A stretch of 64,000 nt of DNA from Eleusine coracana subsp. coracana (lineage: Eukaryota; Streptophyta; Magnoliopsida; Poales; Poaceae). The notes beneath the pieces are model-generated. The model did no database searches and was not told the DNA's origin. It saw only the letters and a list, made by a program, of their open reading frames with translations. Each line of letters starts with the position of its first letter. The first letter of the stretch is position 1. Location of the stretch: NCBI GenBank assembly GCA_032690845.1, contig CM064423.1, positions 31,766,044 to 31,830,043 on the forward strand. Reading direction: 5' to 3'. Positions 22,436 through 34,958 of this stretch are shown here, piece after piece. A program made the translations under genes and the position numbers.

Positions 22436-22947
22436 TAAAGATGAAGGAGAGAAAGTCTCATCCACCGGACTCAAAATTGGTGAACCCTTGCCAGCAGGTT
22501 AGTATTTAACCATATTTTCGTTTTCAAACTTTTTTATTTCAATTTGCATATTTTGATTTTTCACTGCATGTTGGAATTTATTCCAACCCAATTTCAAATA
22601 AAAAAATGTAAATTTTTTTAGAGTTTATCTTTTTGAGATTTTGGATTTGTAGAAAGATTGAAAATGTATTTTTTGAAACATATTTTCTTTCTTCTGGGCC
22701 ACCACCAGTGGAGCCCACTGGCCAGAGCAGAGGACCAGAGGGGCCAACCTCTGGTCGGGCGACCAGACCGTTTTGATCGGCTGACCAGAGAGCAATGGCT
22801 CTCTGTCCCTACTTGCCCCAATGGCTAGTAGACAACGGCCATGTTTCAAATTGACCGTTGCTCTGCTCTGCTATTTAAGGCAATGGTCGGGAGAGGGAGT
22901 TCTTCCCTCCATTCACATTTTTCACCTCTCCACTTTCCTCTAGCCAC
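22436..22947 (+). promoter_or_regulatory. Spacer and promoter-like region before element B second ORF
   Basis: An AT-rich spacer (22490-22680) matches the one downstream of gag in element C and in the inverted fragment. It is followed by a GC-richer block with GGTCGGGCGACC-type palindromes (22755-22790) and a TATA-like TATTTAAGG at 22872-22880. The order of palindromes then TATA is the same as in the LTRs. Promoter activity is inferred only. Confidence 0.4.
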
Positions 22948-24596
22948 TTGCTTCCATTTTCTCCATGCTCTTACATTGATCAATACCCTAAAATTCCACC
23001 AAAAATATTTTCTTTGATTCACATTAGCATTGGTTTCACATTTGCAAGAGTTTCTAATGGAGTTTTAGGTTGGTGTTTCACTAACATTAACCCCCGTTCG
23101 AGTTGCTCTTGTGTTGGTTCGCTCAAGTGTGCAGCGATGAACAAGATGAAGCTAGCCTTAAGCAAGATGAAGAACAAGATGATGGGAAACCCAAGCAATG
23201 CAAGTCCTACACCTTCAATGGTGTACAATACTCGCTCCCGTCATCAACGTCTTGAGGAAGAGCCTGAAGAAGATGCACCTGTTGAGGAACCGACGGAAGT
23301 AGAGACGGAAACAATGTCAGATTTCAGCAATGTTCAACTCCGACTCAACACTGATTGTGACCTCGATTTGGTTAGAAAGAGAGAATGTGACATATATCGG
23401 ATAACCACCGGCCGGTCTTACGTTCCTACGTGAATGTATGATCCAGACTTTCTTTCCAAGATAGGTATGGATTCTGAATTTGCTTCTATCTTTCATGCTA
23501 TATGATGGGATGGTTTTGTTCTGGTAGATGAGCCTTGCTCTCACTTGCTTATCCTTCAAATCTTATGCACCCTTAAGTGGGACGGTGATAGGATTTCATT
23601 CTGATTCAATGGAATGGAAATCTCATTCACGTGGCGGCAATTTAGTGATTTGCCACATTTTCTCCTATTGTTGTTTTAGATTTTCATTCTGAAAATTTTG
23701 GTTTTAACAAAAGCAGTTTTTGGGAGGAAATAACAGGGCATACCCTCGCTCTGTCACCTTGGAATATGGATATCCATATCCTATCTTGCGTTTTATGCAT
23801 AAATGACTTTGTTCCCTACAAAGGATGTATTATGCATAAATGACTTTGTTCCCTGCAAAGGATGTTAGAACCGTGCATGGGTATGAAATGTTTCTTCTTT
23901 ATTGCATGGTTAATAAAACAAAAGTCTCTCCTATCATAGCCATAGCTAAGCAATGGGTCGAAGTTATCAAACAAGGAGGAGATTTTGAATTCACATCCCT
24001 GATCTATCGCCTTGTGCACAATCTTGGTTTACTTGGAAATGCCCATATCATGGATATAATTTATGAACGGGCTATCCTAGGCGAGCAACTCTTTAGATCC
24101 AGACATTCTCTGAAACAAGGACCCAATGGCTCTCTGTTTTATTTCTTTCCCGGTTATGCAAATGAAATCCAGTTACCTAACCCGGATTTTCATTTGTATA
24201 ACTATGATGAACCAATCAGTACTCTAGAGACATGCTTTGCAGCTTGCAGGAACAGTGTTTCTGGTCCTATGACCAGAAACAAATCATGGAGGAACACCGA
24301 GGCATTCTTCCCGAGGGAGGAGCCAAGCACGGGTTCTTGAGATCACGCCATTCCTCACGAAAGCGGTAGTGCATCGTGGGACATCGGTGAATGGCCCGAA
24401 AGAGCCTATGGTAGCTCAAGTTCGAGTGGCTTACCACCACCGTTCAGCACATCAAGCTCACAACAGTTCAAGGAGGGGCACAAACAACCTCACTAGACAA
24501 ATTGATAGTATGTCCCTCCAGATCGACCAATTGGACCATACCATTCACACACATATCCCGCAGGAGAATGAGTGGAGAGATGATGTCCAACAGTAG
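22948..24596 (+). pseudogene. Element B second ORF (ATHILA ORF-1-like)
   Basis: Three frames, 22948-23433, 23840-24340 and 24369-24596, together correspond to the second ORF of element C. Shared features are an acidic N-terminal part (EEEPEEDAPVEEPTEVE), a middle with MTLFPAKDVRTVHGYEMFLL and VNKTKVSPI, and FYFFPGYANEIQLPNPDFHL. The region between 23434 and 23840 is decayed and carries a short duplication (TTATGCATAAATGACTTTG at 23793 and 23829). The family resembles plant retrotransposon ORFs described as ATHILA ORF-1; function is unknown. Confidence 0.6.
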
Positions 24597-24840
24597 CTCT
24601 AAAGAATTGAGGATAAGTTCTCTTGGGTAACACCCAAATGAGTTCTTATTTTCACTCTCAAGGCTACTTCGGTCAGGAGCCGCTGCCATTCGAGTGAGCT
24701 CAAGCTAGCTTGGGGGGAGTTCCTCCCCCTAATGTGAAAGTAACTTGTATCATTTCCCTTTCCAATCACCACATGCATGATAAAACTAAAAACAACAAAA
24801 AGATTTGTTTCCCTTTCACATGCATGATAAACAGAAAAAC

Positions 24841-24873
<33 letters not shown>
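24841..24873 (+). repeat. (TAA)n microsatellite
   Basis: About eleven trinucleotide units of TAA/AAT in the 3' non-coding part of element B. Confidence 0.95.
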
Positions 24874-24876
<3 letters not shown>

Positions 24877-24959
24877 ATAAATTCATGTGCGGTATGAATG
24901 CATAAGGTTTCCTATGTTGAGATGATAAACAGTTGCTCTGTCTTCTCGCATGGCTCAGA

Positions 24960-25720
24960 TGTTGTCTCGATGATGGTTGATAGGTCGGATTACCCCGACT
25001 TTCTTCTTTTGGGGGTGATAGGCCTCTTGGGCCTAGTGGACTCGTCACCCCGGGGGGCAACCTGAGGCCGGGCGACGGCCCATGGCGGGTGGCGGCCTTG
25101 GCCGGGTGCTGACCCCTCCTGGGTTGCCCCTTGACTTCTCTCAGTTAGGCCTTCTTTCCTTTACCACTTTTCATTTTTTTAGGACCGGGAAGAGAAAACG
25201 GCATCGTGGTGGAGTGTTTTGCAGAATCGGCCGGGTCACATGATCAGCCAGATGATGATCCCAATTGATCGGCCAGGTGGTCGTCCGAGCACCCGGCTAG
25301 GCTTCCGGTCTTCATTCGGGTGATAATTTTGATCACTCGGCCGGGTGATGATCTGGGTGGCTGATTACCCTGTCGGCCCCTGATCTATCGGAAAGACAGG
25401 GCCGCCCACCGACTCCGCTTCACCTACAAATACCTCCCTGCCCATTGCCACCTATAAAAAGTGGAGAATTCGGGAGAAAATCAACAAGAAGAACATCAAG
25501 AAGACTACTTTCCCACTACTTCTGCTATAATGTAGAGTAGGATAGTTCTTCAATTGTACAGTGAGGATGCTAATCAAGTTCGTGGATTTAACATTCGGCG
25601 CGGCTTGAGGGGTCAGGGGAGCATAGACCTCGTAGGACATAAGAGAACTCGTAGAACTCTTAGGCCATAAGTGATCTGGGTGATGTAGTGTTTTCTTTAG
25701 TTTCCTTCTTTCTGAACTTA
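24960..25720 (+). repeat. LTR-like fragment, family D
   Basis: The segment 24990-25340 has GC-rich repeats of CGGCCGGGT type and matches 48870-49200 in the same orientation (GGTGATAGGCCTC, GAGAAAACGGCATCGTGG). The segment 25400-25600, with TATAAAAAG at 25455 and a leader GAAGACTACTTTCCCACTAC, matches 48540-48720 in the opposite orientation. The order promoter block after GC-rich block suggests a plus-strand LTR. Ends are not defined. Confidence 0.5.
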
Positions 25721-26327
25721 GTTTGTTGAAAACTTTGTAATTTCATCGCTAAGTTAATGAAATTCCCTGTTGTACAATATGAGTGCATACATCATTACAA
25801 GTGTTCCAGTGATCCAACAAACTTAGACTAAACACCAAAAAGACTAACAATAAAAGGGGAGCTAGATGCGGATAGGTTTTGCAGGAACATGGGGACGGCG
25901 GCCGTGGATGCGAATAGGTTCGCCCCCGTCTATAAGGGTACGTACAAGGAACATTTTGACTGGGCCGAGGAAGGCCTTAATGCAATTTTGGCCACAAGGG
26001 ACATGCGGCCCACAAAGGCAATTGTTTTGAGCCCACATAATTCAATGTTGAGCACATGAGATTGACCATTTTACACCACAGCAGCACATGAAATTGAAAA
26101 AAAAAATACGCAAGAGATATAAATTTGACATAATTCAGCGGGATAAACATAGTTCCACATAATTAAACGACCATAGTTCAACACAAACATAGAAAGACCT
26201 AAATTAAAAAATCGCAGCATAATAAGTACCTGACACCACCACTTGCACCATAGAGAGAACGAGCAAGGGATTCCACGAGCATGCACTTCACATCCAGCCT
26301 TCATTCCTGGCGAGACAACAGTGGAGG
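25721..26327. other. Gene-poor stretch with a 75-bp segment repeated at 29001
   Basis: No gene is supported. Bases 25786-25856 match 29001-29072 in direct orientation at roughly 90 percent by eye (GAGTGCATACATC at the start, GACTAACAATAAAAG at the end). The two copies bracket the decayed gene fragments at 26.3-28.7 kb. Confidence 0.7.
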
Positions 26328-26827
26328 CTAAGCTTGGAACTCATGCTGCCAAGGACATGTGACTACATGCCGGCATAGTCCATCTCCTGCTGCATCTGGT
26401 CGATGCAGAAGGGGCACCGGAAGTTGTCCCTGCCATCTTTTCCCGTGTAGACGAACTTGATGCGTAGGTTGGTGCCCTTTGGGATCTGGTCGGCGAGGGG
26501 GTTGTCGGAGTCGGTGGAGACGTAGCCGGAAGATTGCTCTGACAACGGGGACCAGGAGCGGCACATCGGAGATGGCGAGCGACCAGCGCGGACAGGCGGC
26601 GATGTCGAAGATGACGAACGGGCACGGCCGGGTGGCGACGCCGGAGCTGGCGGAGGGGAACGGGCACGGACGGGGGGGGGGGGCGTCACCGGATACGGTG
26701 AACTGGTCCGGGAGGGCAGGGCCAAAGATGGCGAGCGTGTCGTGCCCACGGCCAGGGCGGCTTGCCTCTCAGCCTGGAGCATGACCACCCCGGCGCCCAA
26801 TAGGGGCAGCATCAGGGCCATTCCCAT
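26300..26827 (-). pseudogene. Proline/serine-rich protein with zinc-finger-like end, fragment
   Basis: The minus-strand frame 26827-26363 gives a 154-residue protein. Its first 100 residues are low complexity, rich in Pro, Ser and Arg (SPPPAPASPPGRARSSSSTS). The last 45 residues include FVYTGKDGRDNFRCPFC, and after the stop the frame continues with a His. This recalls the RCPFC..YxxLxxH arrangement of the zf-XS domain in SGS3-like proteins, but the match is short. No start or partner exon can be fixed. The high GC content differs from the flanking DNA. Function is not assigned. Confidence 0.35.
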
Positions 26828-27217
26828 TCTCTAGTGTAGTCTGCCGGTGGCGACAGAGGCGACGAGAAGCGGGACAACGACGGCGACCGACTATGGTGGC
26901 GACCACCGCCGACCGACATATATATCAAATCCAGGATTAGGAAAAAGCTCAAGCAAAGCAAATCTACTGAGAAAAATGTTATCTCTATAGCGCCTAAAAC
27001 TTGATGAAATCCCCAAGAACACTTCAGTCACAAATATATGAGTAAACATTAAGAACCCGCTCGTGGGAATGATGAATAGTACAAAAAATCCCCAAGAACA
27101 CTTCAGTCACAAATAAACAGATCTACTGCAATACTTGATGAAATCCTACCTAAATGTTCCCAACGGATACCATTTAACCAAAACAAAGCAAATATTGCCT
27201 AATCCTATAAGAGGCTA

Positions 27218-27849
27218 ATGAACACACAAAACCATTGTGTACGGATTACAAGCGGCGTTGATGATGACTCACCGAGGACGGTTAGCATGGAGGAGATCAC
27301 CCTGAGGCCATGGATATTGCAACGGCGAGGAAGGGTGATGGGAGTAGTTTATTATCGGCGAGGAAGTCAATGCGAGGCAGTCAATAGGCGAGGACCATTC
27401 ACTCAATGATCGTTGGGTCCATGAGTGAGGTAGTGCCCATTGTTCAGTGAACGGGGGAATGAGGCAAGCATATGCAAAAGTAGCAATTGATTATGGACAT
27501 GCACGAAGAGGCGGGGCATGGTGGTGGAATGGATGAGGTCAAAGCCTGCATGTTGGATGGGCTCGCACGCTCCTCCAATAAAGACTCTCTTACAGATAGG
27601 GCCTCCTTGGAACCGGACCCATATGTCATTCATAGAAGGCGGAGGCGGAATCAATGCGCTGGTCAAGGAAGGTGAGGGGTCATGGAAGGTGGGGTCAACT
27701 TCCCTAACGGGGCCTTTGTTTTCTAGGAACCACTCCACGCACACGGATCGACAGGCGCGCTTCATCTTCTGGGAACCACCGCGCTCCTCACACCCTGTTA
27801 AGTGAACAACCGCCTGTTCAGTGCCCATCAACGAACTCCCCCACCCCAT
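27218..27849. other. Unrecognised GC-rich stretch with short frames on both strands
   Basis: A 148-codon minus frame (27849-27403) overlaps several plus frames. None shows a domain or codon pattern that I recognise. It lies just upstream of the exonuclease fragment and could be its 5' flank. I do not claim a gene. Confidence 0.25.
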
Positions 27850-28036
27850 ACACGGCGCCCACGCCCGCCCAGTGCAACTTCAGACGCCCACCTGCCCGTT
27901 CAGATCTCGAACCACGCCGCGCTCCTCACCCCGTTCATGGCGCCCGCTCGCCCGCCCAATAGTGATGCCGCCTCACGCTTCAAACGCTCCCGCACGCCGA
28001 CCAGCACCGGCGCCACCTCATGCTCCTGCGCGCTAG

Positions 28037-28702
28037 GTGCCGGTGGACCATCGCGCTCCCATCTCGTGCTCCCAAGTCCCGCCATCGTTGTCGACGCTCG
28101 TCGTCATTAAGCTCCCCCACTACAACATTGACACAACTATCACCTCTGATAGCAGCATCGTCATCATGTTCCTTGAGGAGGTATGGCCAAAGGAAAATAC
28201 CCTCCTTGTTAGTTTGGATACAGAGTGGCTCATCATTCGAGACACCGATCGTGTGAATAATGATCCAAACAAGACTATCATCATTCAGATCTGCGTGGGC
28301 GTACCAGACGGCAGCCATCGATATCATTTTTTGTCTCCTCTTCTAGGTGTGCCACGCCGACAAAGTTCCAAAGGAACTGAAGCATTTCCTGGAGGGCCCT
28401 TGGTGCATGTTCGTCGGCTCGGACATCGGCGGTGACGTCCATTGGCTGGCCATTGATCACAACATCCGTGTAGCCCGGACGTCGAAGCTGTCGGACGCCG
28501 TGCGGGTTGGGTTCGACCGAAGGTCATGACACTCAAGAATGTGTGTGAGTTAATGCTTGGTCTGACAATGGCCAAGAAGCCCAAGGGCATGTTTCACCAC
28601 GAGTGGGGGTATAAGCACCTATCTGTGCAGCACATCGAGTACGCCTCTATAGACGCCTGCATCTCCTACGAGCTTGGTCAGAGCTTTAACATCAAGCCAT
28701 AG
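28037..28702 (+). pseudogene. WRN-like 3'-5' exonuclease domain protein, broken
   Basis: The fragment encodes a single-domain DEDDy-type 3'-5' exonuclease as common in grasses. Exo I is DTEW (28217-28228), preceded by LPHYNIDTTITSDSSIV, the usual N-terminal strand. After a disrupted 46-base stretch ending TTCTAG, too short for a normal plant intron, the frame resumes with VCHADKVPKELKHFLEGPW and the Exo II-like VGSDIGGDVHWL. A second shift near 28530 precedes LKNVCELMLGL, and Exo III (EYASIDACISYELG) is intact up to the stop at 28700-28702. Two frame changes make it a pseudogene or a mispredicted spliced gene. The usual length, about 200 residues, is preserved. Confidence 0.7.
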
Positions 28703-29079
28703 AAGAAGTGTGTGTGCATAGCGCCTACGTGCGTATATGTGTGTGGTCTGTGCTATGTGTATAGCGCCTACGTGCGCATGTGTTCAACTAACTAATATAA
28801 ATATCATTGAATATATGTTTAGTTCAGTTTGCATTTCAACATTCATCAGTTTTACAACAAGGTCAACTGGGATCCGGCCAACATAGTTTGAATAATGTCG
28901 CAACCAGCTGAATGCATATTTCTGATAATATGTTCCCCTGTTTCATAATTATTGAAAAAATAACTGAGAACATCATTAAAATAAGTTAAACTACAATCTG
29001 AGTGCATACATCGTTACAACTATTCCAATGATCCAACAAAACTTAAACTAAACATCAAAGACTAACAATAAAAGAAGGG

Positions 29080-29090
29080 GGGGGGGGGCT
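29080..29090 (+). repeat. Poly-G run
   Basis: A run of about eleven G just upstream of the GRF fragment. Confidence 0.9.
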
Positions 29091-29132
29091 GTCGAGTAGG
29101 TGGAGCGTGTCACCCTAGCTTGAGCGTGCGCC

Positions 29133-29700
29133 ATGGCCGGCAGTTCGAGCTCGTCGCAAACCACCGCCAAGACCGCACCTTCAGGTGAGCCTGAGGAGAA
29201 GCGGCATTCCCCCATCCCTTACTGCGTTGGGTCGTTGGACTACCACCCCTCGGTGTACTGCGTCTGCCAGCAGAAGGCGGCGATGTGGATCTCGTGGAGC
29301 GACGACAGCCCTGAATGGCGCTACCTCAAGTGCTACAGAGCTTGAGTGAGTATAGTTTTGTTCCCATTCAATTGATTTTGGATTCGTGGTTGGTTTACTT
29401 GACCACCCTATTTCTTCGTTAGGTTGGACGTTCCGGGTTCATGTGTTGGTATGAGGGCCTGCACGATGCATTCATGGAGACGCTACTCATTGATCTGTGA
29501 AATATCGTGTGGTCTCTCAAGAAGGACAAAACAGCATTGAACGAAGCTCTTGGTGAGGCAACCACTATGGTGGATTCGTTGGAGAAGAAGCTAGTGGCGG
29601 TGAAGAAGGAAGAAGACAAGGTGGATGCTCTAAAATGTAAAACAGAGGACCTCAAGGTAGAAGTCAGGAAGCTGGAGGTGGAGAAGAGTGCAACTCAAAT
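29133..29700 (+). pseudogene. GRF-type zinc finger protein with coiled coil, broken
   Basis: The frame starts at ATG 29133 with a Ser-rich leader, then SVYCVCQQKAAMWISWSDDS and WRYLKCYRA, which is the first half of a plant GRF zinc finger (CxCG...W.S....N..RR.Y.C). A probable intron (29344 to about 29421, ending TTCGTTAG) leads to FMCWYEGLHDAFMETLLIDL, the second half. An in-frame TGA stands where related proteins have Arg (a CGA to TGA change). The coiled coil follows (VWSLKKDKTALNEALGEAT, with regular Leu/Val heptads) to about 29700, where similarity stops and the CACTA transposase tail begins on the other strand. Such small proteins are often carried by grass transposons. Confidence 0.65.
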
Positions 29701-32627
29701 TTACACAAAAAATCATCATCGTCGTTGTTTGAATCGACTGCGGCTACAACTCCATCAGTAGTGTATGTGTCATCAGGATCATTGTAGTCATCCAGCATGT
29801 CCTCATCATCCGGTTCTGGCATGGAGGCAGCACGCGCCTCATTGAGTACAACAGCATCAACACTTAACCCTTCCATGTCAGTCCTGCTCCAATTTGTCAA
29901 TTCCTCGTGTCAGACTTCAACATTCATATGTTCCACTCTTACAACGACCGAGTCAACATTGGTATTAGCAAAATTATTTTCATTCTCCTCTCATTCAAGC
30001 ATGGCAAACAGGTTCCTAGGTTTCATTCTATGGATACTACACCAATTCGTTCTCTTGGCACTTTTCACATAACACACCTGCTCTGCTTGGATCACCAGGA
30101 TGTATGGCTCATCAGAATATCAAGTCTGACTGGTATCAATGTTCACAATGCCATATTTATCCTTATTGTACCCTCTGGATTTGTTTTTGTCCAAAGTCAG
30201 AACATCAAACCAATCACACTCGAACAAAACAACTTCCTTCTTCTTAGGATAGTCCAACATGATGATTCTTCTAATCACTCCGTACCATTCCATGTCATCC
30301 CCCTCGACAACAACACCGTTGTTTTGTGCGGTTAAGTTTTTCTCTTCTTCTTTTGTCCGAAACAAAAATCCATTGATGGAGCACCTATTAGCCACACGAA
30401 TACGAGGATCTGGACCATGAGATAGAGCATACATCATGTCACCTACTTCTCCCTGTTCAAGTAGTTCCCTTATTGCCTCAAAATAATTTGGAGAATATAT
30501 TAGGAACACATTGTAAATTACAATATCACGTATTTAAAAATTAGAGGAATATGTCTGACTTTTTGCTCAAACCATGCTACAAATTGTTGCTTGTGCCTGC
30601 CGTCAACATACCGTGAGTCAAAATTTCTCAATTCCTCCTTATGCTCACTACAACTCTAGGCAAATGATCAGTTACCTAGTAGAAGACAATGCATGTTTAA
30701 AAAAAACATTCATATGTGACATGCCACGACTTACTTTATCCATTCAATGCACTCATCACTATTGGATAGTATGTAGTGACATCTTCTGAAATTCTTGAGG
30801 CTCAGCTTTCTCAAGCTGAGAAGAAGTCTTTTTACTATAGTACCTGCTACCGAATACGCTTATACCATTAGAAGGTGGTTCACTAACAGCGTTCTTTTCT
30901 TGATGCTCTGTCCGATTTAGCTCTGTAGTAACATCTTCAAAGAAGCGAGAACAAAATGTAAGGCACTCCTCCGAGAGATATCCCTCTGCTATTGAACCTT
31001 TAGGACACGCTTTGTTCCTCACGTAGCCCTTGAGGGTATGCAAGTACATCTCAATTGGATACATCCATTTGTAGCACACTGCGCCACCGTACTTGGCCTC
31101 CCAAGCAAGATGAACTGGTAAGTGCATCATAATATCAAAAAACACAGGCAGAAAAATCATCTCAAGGCGACAAAGGGCCTCTCTAATAGATTTGTCAAGT
31201 TTTTCAAGTTCAGCTTCCTCAAGCTCCTTTGAACATATTGCGTTAAAAAACATGTTGAGTTCAATGATCCCGACCACTACATCCTCAAGAAATATGTCGC
31301 ATACCACCAAGGGTAAAAGTTTTTGTAAAAAAACATGGTAGTCAATACTTTTAAGTCCAGTTACCTTGCAGCCACTGACATCAACACACCTCCTGATATG
31401 GGTGGCATACCCATCTGGCATTTGAATATGTTGTATAAAATTGCAAAAAATTTCCTTCTCATCTTTTCCTACCATGTACAACGCTGGTGGCAAAGTGTAT
31501 TTACCTTTCTCTTGCAATGGATGTTGATCCATCCTTATACCCAATTCTTGCAGATCAAGTCAAACCTTCTCACCATCCTTACATTTACCAGCTAAACCAA
31601 GCAAAGTCACTATCAAGATCTCGCAAATATTCTTCTCAATGTGCATGACATCTAGATTATGGCATATCAGCAATGTTTTCTAGTAAGAAAGCTGAGAAAA
31701 AAAACACTCTTCTTCCTTTAGTTGTGCCACCTAATATCTTCATCTTGCTGCTTCCTCTTCCCTATAGTAGTCTATCCAAAACATACTTGCTCAACACTCT
31801 CATAATGCTGCAAAACTTGTTCACCAGTTAGCGGCACTAGAGGCTCCATCTCTTCAACCTTGTCATTGAAGCTCACCTTGTTCATCCGCCACCTATGACT
31901 TGAAGGCAAAAAATGGTGATGCCCCATATAGGAATGCTTTCTACCATGTTGTAACCACAAGTGATCACTATCCTTGTGACAATAAGGTCAAGCAAACTTT
32001 CCTTTTGTGCTCCAACCAGATAACATCGCACATGCAGGAAAATCATTTATTGTCCAAAGTAGAACGGCATGTAGATTAAAATTCTTCTACGCTTTTGCAT
32101 CCCAAGTCACAACTCCTTTAATCTAGAGATCTTTCAGCTCAATGATCAGAGGCTGCAAATACACATCAATGTTAATTCCTAGAGATCTAGGCCCTGGAAT
32201 TAGCATAGACATCATCCAATAAGACTGTTTCAAGCACAACCATGGAGGCAGGTTATAAGGAATTAGGAGCACCGGCCATGTAGTGTAATTCACATTCAAC
32301 ATCCCAAATGGATTGAAGCCATCTGATGCAAGTCCCAACCTAACATTACGTGGTTCCGATGCAATGTCCTTATACTAGCCATCTACGTGCGTCCATGCCA
32401 TAAAGTTGGCCGAGTGTCGAACTTTCAAATCTTCAACCAATTCATTAGCATGCTAAAGCATTTACTTCGATGTAGTCGCGTTCATATATAAACTTTGAAG
32501 CCGAGGAATAAGTGGAAAGTACCTCAGCATTTTTTGAGGAAAGAGCTTCTTCTTCTCTACTCCACCATCATGAGTGGCACCACCCAGATCAACATTTTTC
32601 CACCTACTTTCTTCGCATGTTGGACAC

Positions 32628-34298
32628 TGTAAGCTTCACAACCATTGATGATTGGATCCCAAGGTATGAATGTGTGGTAGATGACAACTAAGAAATTGTG
32701 GGCTAATATCTACACGAGTGTTGTCTATGTAGATATCATCTATAAACTCTTCTACAAATCTTATTGATGATGTCGAAGGCCTTGGCGATTGATGACAATG
32801 ACCACAAGCATGGAGGCTTGTAAGCTTGATGGAGTCCAAGGGTTGATGGAGATGGATCAAGGCTAAGGACAAGCTATAGAGCAAGTGTTGGAAACACTTG
32901 TCTAGTTGCTAGGGCTTTGAGTCCACAGGAAAAACTGGACTATCAAGGGGGTCTAAGTCATTTCTCTTAGGTCATGTCTCATCGATAATGTGCATGGATA
33001 CTTAGTGAAATTACAGGCACTAGATGATAGTGGAGAAGCGAAGGAGCTGTTCGGAGAAGCCGGGAAACGAAGTCAAGCGAGGACGAGAAGTTTCTGCTTC
33101 TAGACATAGTATCCGGATAGAGGGGTCAGAGGAGACCAGACTGTACGGTCACTAGGGAAATAGGCGAATCAGAGAGAAGACTTAGTGAGGAATCTGTCTG
33201 TGCTGGAGTCTATAGAGACCGGACGGTCTGGTCTATAGACCGGACGGTTCAGTCTGTACAGGTGAAGCACAAGACAGAGTGGAAGTGATCTCTCTGGAGT
33301 CCGACGAGGATGTTCGATGCATCGGACATGTCCGACGGCTGGACAGACCAGACGGTCAGTACAGAGGATCAGCTGTGGGCTGAGTCGTTGGAGCTGGATC
33401 TACAGTGACCAGACGGTCTGGTCAAGTAGTGACCGGACAGTCCGGTCAGTTGGCCTAGAAAGCTGATTTCGTGCAGCAACGGCTAGTTGGAGGTTGGAAG
33501 CCCATATAACGTCTTGGAGACCACTCTTGGCCAGTGGAATTGCTTGGAGCATTTGGTGAGAGCAAAGAGGAAAAGAGAGGAGCACTAGGAGGAGATATTG
33601 CATATCTTAAGAGTGCTAGTGAGAGTAACAAGAGCATCTTGCACATCTAAGGCTAGGGTGTCCTTGAGGGTATGATCTAAGTTGTTACTCTTGGTCTATG
33701 GTGAGACCTAGACCGGTTAGGTGTTGGTGATCGAACCTATCATGATCGGTTGTGAAGGTCGTCACACGTTTGTACCCGGTTTGAGCCCGCCAGTGAAAGG
33801 GGCATCACTAGTGAGCGCCCGTGTCAGCTCAGGGAGTCCGACAAGTTCTTGAGGGAGGTGAGCTTGTGCCTTGGTGGTAACGGTGATGCGCATCATGTCT
33901 TCACTCCAGGAGTGGTTGCGGTCTCGTGGGTGAGAACTCCACATTGGTGGCGACCAGAACTTTGGCGGGAGTGGTCCAACGAGGATTAGGGGAAGGCACC
34001 ATCCTTCCGAGACCTCGGGAAAAAATCATGAGGATTCCTTGACACTCTCTTTGCTATTCCGTACTTGTGTGCTCTAGTGAGTAGGTTGATTTGTGGCTTG
34101 CATAGGATAGTTTGTTTAGCTTCCGCATTCGCTCTCATAATGAACACTAAACACTAGCATGTGTAGGGTCTTGGCCTCCCAGAACTTTTAGGTTGCAACA
34201 ATTTGTAAGTACTAGTGGTGTGAATTGAAGTATTCGGATTCGTGGTCAGCTTACTGATTCACCCCCCCCCCCCTCTCAGTACGCCTTTAGTCCTTACA
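32628..34298 (+). mobile_element. Copia-2 solo LTR inside the CACTA transposase
   Basis: This 1671-base LTR starts TGTAAGC and ends CCTTACA. It is flanked by GACAC (32623-32627) and AACAC (34299-34303), a target duplication with one change. Removing the LTR and one duplication rejoins the transposase in frame. It is colinear with the reverse complement of 49237-51159 over most of its length. It has palindromes of GACCGGACGGTCTGGTC type at about 33110-33450 and a run of C at 34262-34273 near its end. No internal region remains. Confidence 0.88.
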
Positions 34299-34828
34299 AA
34301 CACTCATCTAGATCCTGGTATTCTCCACGAAATAGCACATAGTCCTTGACACAAGCATGAATCTTCACATAGTCCAGGGCAAGTTCTCGAACTACCTTTC
34401 AAACTTTTTCTAATATATCTGGGACACAATGTCCTTTGGGGAGCAAAAGACATATTAACCGAAGGATATGCTCCATAACATTGTTGCTAATGCTGAACAT
34501 GCACTTAATCTGAAATAGCCTCACAATGAAAGATACTTTTGTCGCCTCCTTGCAACCTAGGTACAATGCTTTCTGTGCTTCTTGCATTATTTTGAAAAAA
34601 GCCTTTCCTAAATCATTTGGCTCCTCGGTATTATTGTTGCTTCTGCTAAGCTCTCCATGTATAGCACCAGTGATTAGTGAGTCAATCAGATTTTTAATAG
34701 AGGAGCCATGAAGAGCAGGTTGCCCTTCATCAGTAAAATCCTGATTATCATCCAGAACCATAGGCTCAGCAGCACAACAACAAATACGATTTTCTATGTT
34801 ATGAAATCCTTATGAAACCATCTGCTAA

Positions 34829-34958
34829 GCAAGTGTTGTTCAACCTTAGTCTTTGTTTTGAATGCCATGTAGCCACACCTAGTACATGGACATGCAAGTG
34901 TTGTTCAACCTTAGTCTTTGTTTTGAATGCCATGTAGCCACACCTAGTACATGGACAT
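34829..34958 (-). repeat. 65-bp tandem duplication in CACTA transposase
   Basis: Copies at 34829-34893 and 34894-34958 are practically identical. The unit is not a multiple of three, so it shifts the frame in the N-terminal zinc-binding region. Confidence 0.9.

Larger units (their letters stand above)
18529..25000 (+). mobile_element. Element B: non-autonomous gypsy element, 3' end missing
   Basis: Element B has a 5' LTR (18529-20220), a tRNA-Asp primer site, a broken gag-protease region (20504-22435), an AT-rich spacer, a promoter-like region near 22720-22880 and a second ORF (22948-24596). A purine-rich AGCTTGGGGGGAG lies at 24706-24718. I find no 3' LTR. The right end is uncertain because sequence after about 24960 belongs to a different LTR family. 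The layout matches element C, but B is older and has many more lesions. No RT, RNase H or integrase is present. Confidence 0.75.

Noticed and set aside
24706..25720. 3' LTR of element B
   Set aside because: The sequence does not match B's 5' LTR; it matches family D fragments instead.
28115..28125. CACTAC at 28119 as a CACTA transposon terminus
   Set aside because: It lies inside the coding frame of the exonuclease fragment (LPHYNID) and has no inverted partner.
28220..28370. 46-bp intron in the exonuclease gene (GTACC...TTCTAG)
   Set aside because: Shorter than normal plant introns, and removing it does not recover the residues expected between Exo I and Exo II.
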